Part shown: in pieces, positions 8,592-17,800 of the stretch
Layout: the number at the start of each line of letters is the position of its first letter
How positions within the stretch are numbered: position 1 is the stretch's first letter
From: Gammaproteobacteria bacterium
Lineage (GTDB): Bacteria; Pseudomonadota; Gammaproteobacteria; Steroidobacterales; Steroidobacteraceae
Reading direction: 5' to 3'
Assembly: GCA_030038755.1 (NCBI GenBank)
Contig: JASHSK010000010.1
Span: 1-64,000, forward strand
DNA: 64,000 nt
The notes under the pieces: generated by a model
The model's input: only the letters and a program-made list of their open reading frames with translations
The model's database searches: none
What the model was told of the DNA's origin: nothing
Position numbers and translations under genes: made by a program

Positions 8592-9545
8592 ATGAACATC
8601 CGTCTTGTCATCGGCTCTGTCGCCCTGGCAGCAGCCCTCGCACTCAGCCAGGGGGTGTTGGCGCAGGGGGCCGCGGGACCACCAGGGCCCGGGGCACAGA
8701 GGGGACAGCCGGGCGGCAGACCGCAGCCAACGGGGCCGCGAACCGGCCAGCAGGCCGCGCCGATCGAGCTGACCGGCTACTGGGTTTCGATCGTCACCGA
8801 AGACTGGCGCTGGCGCATGCTCACGCCACCGCACGGCGACTATGCGAGCGTGCCGCTCACTCCGATGGCCAGGAAGATCGCGGACACCTTCGATCCCGCC
8901 AGGTATGGGCCTGGACAGATCGATTGCCGCGCGTACGGCGCTGCGGGCCTGATGCGCATGCCCACCCGCGTACACATCTCATGGGCGGATCCGAATACGC
9001 TGAAGCTCGAGACCGATTGGGGTGAGCAGACGCGCATGATCCACTTCATGCCCGGCCGGCCCGAAGGCATCAGCACGATGGGCGACGATGCCAACATGCC
9101 GCCACCGGGCACGGCGGCCGACCGCGGACCGGGTGCCGACCAGAATGCCGACCAGGCCGCCCCGAGTCTGCAGGGCACCTCGGTCGCGATCTGGCAGATG
9201 CCTTATCAGATCAACTCCAATGAAGGGCAGCGCGGCCAACAGCGTGGCGGCGGCTTCGGTCGTGGACCGCAAACAACGCTGCCCGGGGGTGATCTGCGCG
9301 TGGTGACCTTCAACATGACGCCCGGCTGGTTGCGGCGCAACGGAGTGCCCTATGGCGCTCACACCCGCATGGTCGAGTACTACCAGACGTTCACCGACCC
9401 GACGGGCAAGCACTGGTTTGATGTCACCACGGACGTGGAGGACCCCGAATACCTGACGACCCCGTTCATCACCAGCGATGACTTCCGCAGCGAGCCGGAT
9501 GGCTCCAGATGGGCCCCGCATCCCTGCAAGCAGGTCGCGTACTGA
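8592..9545 (+). CDS. Secreted protein of unknown function, RNG/DPxYL family (copy 1, B-type)
   Basis: A 317-residue protein. Signal peptide about 1-24, then a Gly/Pro/Gln-rich linker (about 25-55), then a domain starting LTGYWVSIVTEDWRWRM. The domain matches the protein at 50490 closely (LTGYWVSVVTFDWRFRM there) and ends with the LRRNGVPYG ... DPEYLTTPF core. The start is the ATG at MNIRLVIG; further in-frame upstream codons run back through the tandem repeats and encode a low-quality extension. No enzyme motif is recognised. It is probably periplasmic and part of the 6310-9545 cassette. Confidence 0.82.
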   Translation: MNIRLVIGSVALAAALALSQGVLAQGAAGPPGPGAQRGQPGGRPQPTGPRTGQQAAPIELTGYWVSIVTEDWRWRMLTPPHGDYASVPLTPMARKIADTFDPARYGPGQIDCRAYGAAGLMRMPTRVHISWADPNTLKLETDWGEQTRMIHFMPGRPEGISTMGDDANMPPPGTAADRGPGADQNADQAAPSLQGTSVAIWQMPYQINSNEGQRGQQRGGGFGRGPQTTLPGGDLRVVTFNMTPGWLRRNGVPYGAHTRMVEYYQTFTDPTGKHWFDVTTDVEDPEYLTTPFITSDDFRSEPDGSRWAPHPCKQVAY

Positions 9546-9552
9546 GCGAAGC

Positions 9553-9575
9553 GCGCATCACCACGTGGTGTGCGC
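9553..9575. promoter_or_regulatory. Near-perfect palindrome before the carboxylesterase gene
   Basis: GCGCA-T-CACCAC followed by GTGGTGTGCGC, one bulged base, with a perfect 12-base core CACCACGTGGTG (9559-9570). It lies in the 52-base gap between the B-type gene and the esterase ATG, a position suited to an operator or a transcript hairpin. Confidence 0.4.
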
Positions 9576-9597
9576 CCCGTTCCCGGAGGAAACCGAC

Positions 9598-11358
9598 ATG
9601 AACGCAAATCGAGTGCTCGAGGCGGCAGCCTCCTCGACGAGCATGGGAATCGATCGGCGCGCTTTCCTGCGCGCGGGCAGTGCGGCCGTCGCCGGCGGGG
9701 CGCTGCTGGCGGGCGGTACGGTGCTGGCGGGCAGCACGGCGCTGGCGGGCAGTACGGCGCTGGCGCAGGACCGCGCGGCGCCCGAGCAGAATGGCTACGG
9801 CGGAGGCACCGAGTCGATCGCCCGCACGCGCCACGGGCGCGTGCGCGGCGTGCACAACGGCAAGGCGCACGTCTTCAAGGGTATCCAGTACGGCGCGCCC
9901 ACGGGCGCCGATAATCGTTTCATGCCCGCGCGCGAGCCGCAGTCATGGTCCGGCGTGCGCGATGCGTTGCGGCTCGGCCATCAGACCCCGCAGTTGACCG
10001 CGGTGATGCTCGCCGAAGAAGTGGTGTCACTGGACAACTCGCCGTTCGGCGAGGACTGCCTGTATCTGAACGTATGGACGCCGGCGCTCAACGACGGACA
10101 GCACCGCCCGGTGATGGTGTGGTTCCACGGCGGCGGCTTCACCAACGGCTCGGGTGGAGACGTGCGCTATGACGGCTCCAACCTCGCGCACAAACACGAT
10201 GTCGTGGTGGTGACGGTCAACGAGCGGCTGAACGCCTTCGGCTTTCTCTACCTCGGTCAGATCGGCGGTGAGCGCTATGCGGATTCGGGCAACGCCGGCC
10301 TGCTCGATCTGCTCACGGCGCTGCGCTGGGTGCGCGACAACATTCACGAATTCGGCGGCGATCCGGGCAACGTCACGATCTTCGGTCAGTCCGGTGGAGG
10401 CAGCAAGGTCAGCACGTTGATGGCCACCCCCTCCGCCAAAGGCCTGTTTCACCGCGCGATCTGCGAAAGCGGCCTGGCGATGAAATCCATCCAGCCCGAT
10501 GAGGCCACGGCGATGACCCGCAAGGTCATGGAGGCGCTCGAGCTGCAGCCCGGCGAGATCGACCGGCTGCGCAGCGCGTCGGTCGACGACATTCTGGCGG
10601 CCCTGAGCTTCCTGGCCGGAGCCGCTCCCGGCGGCGCGGGTGGCTTGCTGCGCTTCGGTCCGGTCATCGATCGGCGCACGCTGTTCCGCGATCCCTGGAC
10701 GCCGGATGCCCCGGCCGAATCGGCGCACGTGCCGATGTTGTTGGGCAGCGTCCTGACCGAGGGCACGTTCATGCTGACCACGCCGCGCGATCCGATCAAC
10801 GATCGCGAGCTTCATCAGCGCGTCCAGCATGGCCTTGGCATGGGCGCCGGCACCCTCTCCGCCGACGAGGCCGAACAGCTGATCGCGCTGTATCGGCGCG
10901 ACTATCCCGACGTTCCCAACACGCGCCTGTTCCAGATCATGACCGGTGACAACTGGATGATCCCCAATGTGACAGCCGTGGCCGAGCGCAAGGCAGCCCA
11001 GCAGGCCGCGCCAGCCTACGTGTATCACTGGGAATGGATCACCCCGGTGGAAGGCGGGCGGCTCGGTGCGCCGCATACGATCGAGATCCCGTTCGTGTTC
11101 GACAACCTCGACGTACCCACGGCCGATATCATCACCGGCACCGGTGAGGATCGCTTCGCCATGGCTGCTCGCGCCAGCGCTGCGTGGACGGCTTTTGCCC
11201 GCACGGGCAACCCCAACACTGCGGGTTTGCCGCATTGGGAGCCGTATTCCGCTGATCATCGCGCGGTGATGATCCTCAACAATGAGTGCACCCTTGCGAT
11301 CGACCCGCATGCCGCGGAGCGCGAGGCGATGACGCGTCTGGCACTACGGCGTACGTAG
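9598..11358 (+). CDS. Tat-exported type-B carboxylesterase
   Basis: A 586-residue alpha/beta hydrolase of the carboxylesterase B family. The N terminus has a twin-arginine signal (IDRRAFLRAGSAAVAGG) and a repeated ALAGST segment before ALAQ cleavage. Family motifs follow in order: GEDCLYLNVW, the oxyanion WFHGGGF, the nucleophile elbow FGQSGGG with catalytic Ser, and GAPHTIEIPFVF with the catalytic His. The start is the ATG behind a GGAGGAAACC ribosome site. It probably hydrolyses carboxylic esters in the periplasm. It may belong to the upstream cassette (52-base gap with a palindrome). Confidence 0.92.
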   Translation: MNANRVLEAAASSTSMGIDRRAFLRAGSAAVAGGALLAGGTVLAGSTALAGSTALAQDRAAPEQNGYGGGTESIARTRHGRVRGVHNGKAHVFKGIQYGAPTGADNRFMPAREPQSWSGVRDALRLGHQTPQLTAVMLAEEVVSLDNSPFGEDCLYLNVWTPALNDGQHRPVMVWFHGGGFTNGSGGDVRYDGSNLAHKHDVVVVTVNERLNAFGFLYLGQIGGERYADSGNAGLLDLLTALRWVRDNIHEFGGDPGNVTIFGQSGGGSKVSTLMATPSAKGLFHRAICESGLAMKSIQPDEATAMTRKVMEALELQPGEIDRLRSASVDDILAALSFLAGAAPGGAGGLLRFGPVIDRRTLFRDPWTPDAPAESAHVPMLLGSVLTEGTFMLTTPRDPINDRELHQRVQHGLGMGAGTLSADEAEQLIALYRRDYPDVPNTRLFQIMTGDNWMIPNVTAVAERKAAQQAAPAYVYHWEWITPVEGGRLGAPHTIEIPFVFDNLDVPTADIITGTGEDRFAMAARASAAWTAFARTGNPNTAGLPHWEPYSADHRAVMILNNECTLAIDPHAAEREAMTRLALRRT

Positions 11359-11378
11359 TTCGCGCGGACGTGCTGCGC

Positions 11379-12146
11379 TCAGGCGGTGACAAATTCCGCG
11401 ATCGCCCTCACCGCTTCGGGTCGCTCGTTCAGCACGGCGTGTCCCGCCGGCGAGAACGTCCTGAGCGTGGATCCCCTGACCAGGGCGGTCCAGCTGTCCG
11501 CCTGCGCCACGGGCGCGATGCGATCCTGCTTGCCCCACACGAACAGCGTCGGCACGCGCACGCGGTGCAGGTGCTTCGAGAGCTTCGGATCGTAGAGCCG
11601 CTGCCAGCCGATGCGCGCGAGCGTGGTCATCTCGCGATAGCTCTGCACGATAAAGTCGACGTCGTGGGGATCGGGAGGTGGTCCGAGAGCGGCCAGGTTC
11701 TCCGCCAGGGCCGGCGCCAGCTCCTCGGGCTTGAGGCGAAAGATATCCGTGCTCGGATGTTCCTTGATCCACAGGCCGGCGGGAGCCACCAGCACGAGCT
11801 TCTTCAGGCGGCTCGAATGCTGCGTGGCGAAGCTCGCCGCCATCCAGCCGCCGAGCGACAGACCGACCAGATTGAACCGCTCGATCGATAGCGCATCGAG
11901 CAGATCCAGGTAATGCATGACGTAGTCCTGGATCGTGGTCATGCCAGGATCGTCCCCCGAGCCGCCGTACCCGGGATGCAGCGGCAGGTAGACCTGGAAG
12001 CGCTCGGTCCAGGGCGCCGCGAAATCCCAGCCGCCGACGGTGCCGCCCCCGTGCCAGAACATGAGCGGCTCGCCCGTGCCGGCGCGCAGCACCTGAGTCT
12101 TCAGGCCGTTGACGGTCAGCTCGATAGACTGCCAGGGTACGGCCAT
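11379..12146 (-). CDS. Alpha/beta hydrolase
   Basis: A 255-residue alpha/beta hydrolase fold protein without signal peptide. HGGG oxyanion region at about 33-36, nucleophile elbow GLSLGG, acid in FVWGKQDRIAP, and base histidine in PAGHAVLNERPE near the C terminus. The chosen ATG (MAVPWQ) is one base after the TGA of the LLM oxidoreductase gene, giving translational coupling. Paired with a flavin monooxygenase-like enzyme it may cleave an ester or lactone that the partner forms or precedes; the substrate is unknown. Confidence 0.9.
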   Translation of the reverse strand: MAVPWQSIELTVNGLKTQVLRAGTGEPLMFWHGGGTVGGWDFAAPWTERFQVYLPLHPGYGGSGDDPGMTTIQDYVMHYLDLLDALSIERFNLVGLSLGGWMAASFATQHSSRLKKLVLVAPAGLWIKEHPSTDIFRLKPEELAPALAENLAALGPPPDPHDVDFIVQSYREMTTLARIGWQRLYDPKLSKHLHRVRVPTLFVWGKQDRIAPVAQADSWTALVRGSTLRTFSPAGHAVLNERPEAVRAIAEFVTA

Positions 12147-12147
12147 G

Positions 12148-13371
12148 TCAGTGCGCTCCCGCCGCGGCGCGCGCCTGCCCACCGGCCGGCTCCGCCGTCA
12201 GCGGCTGCGCCGTGGCTGACGGTTGCCGCCCACGCAGGCGTGGGATCACCTCCTCCGCGAACAGCGTCATGTTCTTGACCACCTTCCAGTGCGGCATATC
12301 GCCCAGATGATGATGGATCACGGGCCGCGAGGAATTGGCGCTCTCGCACCATTGGCCGAGGATGTTGGCCACCTTGTCGGCGGTCCCGTACACGATGCGC
12401 CACTGCGAGGTCAGCACCTGCCAGTCGAATCCGCCATGTGACGCGGTCGCCGCGGCCCGGATGCGCAGCTGCTCGGGCGAGATATAGCCCGGCGGATTGA
12501 GATAGCGCGGTGTGGTACGCGTCGTATCCTCGACCCAGTAGCGCACGTGCTCCCTGAATTCCTCCTCCGCGAGCTTCTCGGTCTCGGCCACGTAGGCCAT
12601 GACGTTGAAGAGCGCCTTGTCCGGTGTGAACTCATGGCCGTACTTCGGCATCTCCTCGCGCAGCTTGCGGAAGGTCTTCTCCTGCACGGCGATCGGCACG
12701 AATACCGAGGCGTAGCCGAAGCCGCGTTCGGCGGCGACCTGCACGGTCTCGGGGCTGCCCGAGCCGACGATCGCGATCTTCGGATGCGGCTTCTGCAGCG
12801 GGCGCGGCCAGGGATTGAGGTAGCGATAGTTGAAGAATTCCCCGTCGAATTGGCTCGGACCCTCCTGCGTCCAGGCCTGCAGCAGCACCTCGAGCGACTC
12901 ACGGAAGCGCGCGCGTGCCGTCGCGGGGTTGACGAGCGAATTCGCCCAGTACTCCATGCCGGTGCCGAGCGGCAGTGCGATCTCCAGCCGACCGCCCGAC
13001 ATCACATCGAGCATGCCGTAGGCCTCGGCGAGCCGGTTCGGCATCTCGAGGTTCACCGGCACCCCGAAGCAGCAGATCTTGGCCCGTCTGGTCAGCGGAA
13101 TCAGCGCCGCCGCCATCAGCGTGCACACCGGCATCATCGAATAGACAGTGTTGTGATGCTCGTTGACCACCAGCCCGTCGTAACCGAGCTGATCGGCAAG
13201 CACCATCTCCTTGATGTACCGCTCGTAGAGCGCGTGACCCTTCTCGGGGTCAAAGTACTTGTTGGAAAAGTCGACCCAGAGTGAGTCGAAGCGCTTGTGA
13301 TCCGGCGGCAGATACACATACGGCATGAAGTGCATGGTGTAGAACTGCAGATCATCCTGCCATTTCGCCAC
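12148..13371 (-). CDS. LLM-class flavin-dependent oxidoreductase
   Basis: A 407-residue bacterial-luciferase-like protein. Family features: LGYDGLVVNEHH near the N terminus, LDVMSGGRLEIALPLGTGMEY, and KIAIVGSGSPETVQVAAERG. These enzymes use reduced FMN (or F420) to oxygenate organic substrates in the cytoplasm. A GTG start is chosen at VAKWQDDL because a GGAGG ribosome site lies about 6 bases upstream; the longer open frame upstream has no family similarity. It is coupled to the downstream alpha/beta hydrolase and divergent from the TonB-like gene. Confidence 0.9.
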   Translation of the reverse strand: MAKWQDDLQFYTMHFMPYVYLPPDHKRFDSLWVDFSNKYFDPEKGHALYERYIKEMVLADQLGYDGLVVNEHHNTVYSMMPVCTLMAAALIPLTRRAKICCFGVPVNLEMPNRLAEAYGMLDVMSGGRLEIALPLGTGMEYWANSLVNPATARARFRESLEVLLQAWTQEGPSQFDGEFFNYRYLNPWPRPLQKPHPKIAIVGSGSPETVQVAAERGFGYASVFVPIAVQEKTFRKLREEMPKYGHEFTPDKALFNVMAYVAETEKLAEEEFREHVRYWVEDTTRTTPRYLNPPGYISPEQLRIRAAATASHGGFDWQVLTSQWRIVYGTADKVANILGQWCESANSSRPVIHHHLGDMPHWKVVKNMTLFAEEVIPRLRGRQPSATAQPLTAEPAGGQARAAAGAH

Positions 13372-13535
13372 GACCCCCTCCTTCGGCGCCGCCACGAACG
13401 GGCTCGCGCTCGCCGGTGCCACTTTACGCCCGGGTATCCGCGGCGAAAAGGCGTCCAGACGCGGGCAGACCTGAGGCGCTCGGGATCCCGTGCGTTTCCC
13501 GGAACCCGTGAGCAGCCGGATGGTCGAGAGCCGGT

Positions 13536-14279
13536 ATGGGAGCATCCCAGTATGGACCGGTCTCGAGGTCCCCCGGGGTCGCCAGGTACCTCGCATTCGT
13601 CGCGGCCTGCGCGCTGCAGCTGCTCTTCATCCTGGCATTCGTCGAACTGGGACGCGATCACGGCACTGCCAACGTGCCGGAACCGGCCGTCACGGCTGTG
13701 CTGCTGCCTCCCGGCCAGGAAGCGCCCGCTTCAACGCCGACCGCACCGACTGCCACGCGGCGGATGCCGTCACCCCTGTCGATCCAGCCCGTGCCGCGGG
13801 TACTGCCTGCGCCCGAAATCAATTTCCCGCCGACTCAGGCCCGCTCAGCGTCACAGTCCCGGAAGGCGCGCGCCGATTGGGCGCGGGCGGCCCATCTGGC
13901 CGCCGCCCAGGTCGTGGCTGAGCAGACACTGGCGCGGCGGCGACGCCAGGCGAGCGGAGAGATGCCCTGGCCGCAGACTGAGCCTGGGCCCCGCACGCCA
14001 TCGTTACCCTGGTCACACCAGCCGCTGACGCGCTGGTTTGACTTCGATCCTGCGACGCTGGTGACCAGCCTCAATCTCGGCCGGCACTGCGAGCTGGTGT
14101 TTTTCGTGATCCTGCCGGGGTTCGGATGCATCCTCGGACACATCGATTCGGGAGCAGGCGGCCATTTCGACGCGAATTTCGATCCGACGTCCCTCGAGCC
14201 CCCGCCGCTGGAACTGCCGGGGCCGGGGCTGCCCACGCCTCCGGACCTGCAACCCTGGAAGGAAACGACCGCTCGCTAG
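13536..14279 (+). CDS. Proline-rich, single-pass membrane protein, TonB-like layout
   Basis: A 247-residue protein. One membrane segment (about 17-36) is followed by a long Pro/Ala-rich and then Arg/Ala-rich stretch, and a C-terminal globular part with a Cys pair (HCELVFFVILPGFGCILG). The layout resembles TonB or periplasmic spanning proteins, but I see no convincing TonB C-terminal domain and no ExbB/ExbD nearby. A start at VARYLAF about 14 residues in is possible. Function unknown. Confidence 0.55.
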   Translation: MGASQYGPVSRSPGVARYLAFVAACALQLLFILAFVELGRDHGTANVPEPAVTAVLLPPGQEAPASTPTAPTATRRMPSPLSIQPVPRVLPAPEINFPPTQARSASQSRKARADWARAAHLAAAQVVAEQTLARRRRQASGEMPWPQTEPGPRTPSLPWSHQPLTRWFDFDPATLVTSLNLGRHCELVFFVILPGFGCILGHIDSGAGGHFDANFDPTSLEPPPLELPGPGLPTPPDLQPWKETTAR

Positions 14280-14343
14280 CCCCCTGGCAGCGGACGGACC
14301 GGAGCGCCGGGCCCTACAGGCGATCGAAGGGCCGCGCCGATGA

Positions 14344-14578
14344 TCAATCGGCCGCCAGCTTGCGCCACTGCGCGACGCTGATGCGTCCGAGCATCACGGC
14401 GCCCTGCGCGCCGCCTGGCCTGAAGACGATCATCTCCCCTGCCTCCGGCGGGCAGCACCGCCGCCCCCGACAGCAGCGCAGCGCCGGACAACAGTGCCGC
14501 CCCGGACAGCAGCGCCGCGGAGGTCACCACGACGCGTGTCGTGTGGATCACCGAAGAAGCCTGGTAGCGCGCTGCCAT
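14344..14578 (-). pseudogene. Small signal-peptide gene, probably frameshifted
   Basis: An ATG at 14578 has a strong AGGAGGA ribosome site. The first frame encodes MAARYQASSVIHTTR and then a hydrophobic run of AALLSG repeats, as in a signal peptide. After the repeats that frame becomes Arg-rich noise. Reading one base further on gives MIVFRPGGAQGAVMLGRIS, continuing VAQWRKLAAD and a stop at 14344, which looks like real protein. A one-base insertion after the repeat tract, or a sequencing error, would explain this. The rejoined product would be about 77 residues, secreted, of unknown function. Confidence 0.45.
14447..14518. repeat. Four 18-bp in-frame repeats
   Basis: Four tandem 18-base units on the minus strand encode AALLSG, AALLSG, AALLSG and AAVLPA inside the signal-peptide region of the small gene at 14344-14578. 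Third-position changes between units suggest the repeats are not brand new. Confidence 0.85.
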
Positions 14579-14828
14579 CGGATTCCTCCTCGTGCAGTCG
14601 CAGCTCTCGTCGACGCCGGAACAGTACGCGCGCCAGCGTGCCTCGGTCCAGCAAATCTTATGTAAAGGCCGAAGCGCTCGACCCGTGCTCCACCTGGCCT
14701 GCCGTAGCAGGTGTCGGCTGTCTTTTCTTGACGTTCGTCTACTCCATTTGGAGGACGCGGCGCCAACGGCGCACTGACAGACTTCGCGCGTCCGCTGGAA
14801 CGCATCCGACAGGGGAAATCACCCGCCA

Positions 14829-17800
14829 ATGAAGGCACCACACCCGATGCGAACGAGAAACGCGAGGCTTGGCGCACAGGCGGCCTGCGCCGTGCTGCTC
14901 GCTGTATGTGTCGAGAGCGCTGCCGGCACGCACGCCAGCGCGAGCGGCGTGAGCGCACAGGCCGCTGCGCGCGCGCGTGCCGGTGCCGCGTACGCGCAGC
15001 AGCCGCTGATGTTCGAGGCCAATGAGGGTCAGGCCGCGCCGCAGGTGAAGCTGCTCGCCCATGGCGCCGGTTATGTCCTGCTGCTGTCGCCGCACGAGGC
15101 GATGCTGGCGCTGGCACAACCCGCAGCCGCACAACCCCCGGCGGCGCCACGCGCGCCGGCGCAGCCGTCATCGAAACTGGGCGCTTCTTTCCTGCGCCTG
15201 AAGTTTCTCGGTGCGAGCGCCGCCACGCAGATATCCGGACGCGAGCCGCTGCGGGCCAGAACCAACTACCTTTTGGGCAATGACCGCCGACTGTGGCACA
15301 CGGACGTGCCAAACTACTCCGCCGCGGAATACCGCGGCCTTTATCCAGGGATCGATGCGGTGTTTCACGGCACCGATCCACCTCAAGCAAACAACGCATC
15401 CGGAACGCCTGGCGCTTCACCGGGCGCATCGGCATCGACCCGGTCTCAACGGCTGGAGTTCGACTTCGACATCGCTCCGGGTGCCGATCCGAGTCACATC
15501 GCGCTGCAGTTGCACGGGGCGCGGCGGATGCGGCTCGATCACAGTGGCAATGTAGTGCTGCAGGTCGGTGCCCAACAGGTCGTGCTCGGCAAGCCGCGCG
15601 TCTATCAGCAGGTCGACGGACGCAGGCGCGACGTAGCCGGGCGGATGGTGCTGGGACCGCATCAAACGCTTGCGTTCGCGCTCGGACCGTACGATCACTC
15701 GCAGCATCTGATCATCGACCCGGGCCTCGACTACTCGACCTTCGTCGCCGGCGGACAGATCAATGCGCTTGCGGTTGGGACCGATAGCTCCGGGCACTCC
15801 TACGTCTACGTGACCGGCACTACTTCTTCAGGGGGGCTGGGCGCGGTCTACCCCAATCCCGGTGCCTACCAGACCAGCTGCGCCGCCTGCGACTTCATCG
15901 GCTCGGCGTTCGTCGCCAAGTACGACCCGAGCCAGAGCGGCAGTGGGTCGCTGATCTATTCGACCTACCTCGGGCCGGCGGGCGCAGGCGTAATGCCCGA
16001 CGAGCTCGGCAGTGCGGCTGGCCAGGGCATTGCCATTGACGCCAACGGGGACGCGTACGTCACAGGCTATGTCACCGGCTCGACCGGCTCCCAGTATTTT
16101 CCGACGACACCGGGCGCCCTGCTGACCGCGATGCCCGGCCAGCAGGATGCGTTCGTGTCGGAACTGGACCCTACGGGCGAGACCCTGCTGGCATCCACTT
16201 ATCTGGGCGGCGCCAACGATCTAACCGGCAATGCGTTGACCTATGGCGATGAGGGCACCGGCATCGCACTCGATGGTTCGGACAACATCTATCTGACCGG
16301 TCTCACCAACTCGTCGGGCCTTGCGACCGCGGGCGCGGCACAGTCCACCCCGGCCACGGGGTCCTTCAGTTCCAATGGCAATAGCAGCGGTAACCCGTTC
16401 GTCGCCAAGCTCAACTCGAGCCTGACCACACTCAGCTACTACACCTACCTCGGCGGCAGCAACAACACTTACGGCCTGACTGACCAGGCCACAGCGATCG
16501 CCGTCGACAGCGCAGGCGAAGCCTACGTGGTCGGCGGCACCTACGTCGGGACCTGTAACTATTATGTGTCGTGCGGTGCCGGCCAGGGGGGCGGCTCCTT
16601 CCCGACGCCGGTCACCGGGGGATTTCAGTCCCTCCCCGGCGGCGTCAACGAGGCGGGCTTCCTGGCCAAGCTCAATGCTGGCGGCACCGAGCTGCTGTAC
16701 TTAACCTACCTCGGAGGCTACTCCACCTCCTCCGATGGCACGATCCTCAACGCGGTGACACTCGACAGCGCCGGGGATGCGTATATCACCGGCCCGACCG
16801 TCGATACCAATTTGCCGACGACACCGGGCGTAGCGGGTCCGGCCGCCAGCGTGTGCCAGCCCTACGGCGGCGGGACGATCTGTCCGAGCGGCATCGTCGC
16901 CGAAGTCAACCCCGCCGCGAGTGCCGGGGGATCGGCGTCGCTGCTGTTCATGAGCTATCTGGGCGGCCTTCTGCCCAACGACAACCCTTACGACACCGTG
17001 CCCACGGGGATTGCGCTGGACAGCACCGCTGATATTTACGTCGGCGGCTACACGAGCAACACCGATCTGCCCGAGCCCGGCAACCCCGACACCGCTGACA
17101 GCGCGAATGGCTTGATCCCTTCCTCCGCGCTGCCCTGTGCGATGACACCGAGCCACTATGTCATAGGCTGCAAGAGCGCGTTCCTGGTGGAGTTCGCCCC
17201 GGGTGCTGCAGGCTCGCCACTGTATTACGGCTATCTCGCAGGCACCGGAGTGACCGGCTATGAGAGCGACCCACCCGTCGGCCTGGCGCTGGACCCGCAG
17301 GGCAACGTCTACCTGGCGGGGGAAGCGACTTCCGACTTCCCGACCACGAGCAACGCCTTTGAGCAGGCGGCTCCTGCATCGGCTCCCTACAGCTATGTGG
17401 CGCAGATCGGAGGTCTGCCCACCTCCGGCGGCACGCCCTCGAACGCCAGCTACTCGTATGACGGCGCGGCACCCGTCATCACCGGCCTCGGGCCAGGTCT
17501 GCTCGTGACGGCACCGGCCACTACCAGCCTTTCCGTGCCCCTCGTTGTGCAGAACACCGGCGGCAGCACGTTCACGATCAGCAGCATAGCGCTTGCCGGT
17601 AGCGCTTCTCCTCCCTGGTCGCTCATCAGCGTGAGCTGCGCCGGCACCAGCGTGCCGCTACCGATTCCCGCCAATGCACCCGTGAGCCTGGCCGCCGGTG
17701 CGAGCTGCGTGATCAACCTGCAGTTTGCACCGACTCAGGTGGGCACCGGACAGGACGAGCTGCTGGAGATTCTCGATACCGCCAGCACCAGCAACGTGCC

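Noticed and set aside
7214-8611. 465-residue minus-strand frame across the first MBL-fold gene
   Set aside because: Shadow frame; the plus-strand gene has a signal peptide and recognisable fold.
10027-11310. Long minus-strand open frame (427 residues) across the carboxylesterase gene
   Set aside because: It lies wholly antisense to a clear enzyme and is rich in His/Arg/Gly as expected for GC-rich shadow frames.
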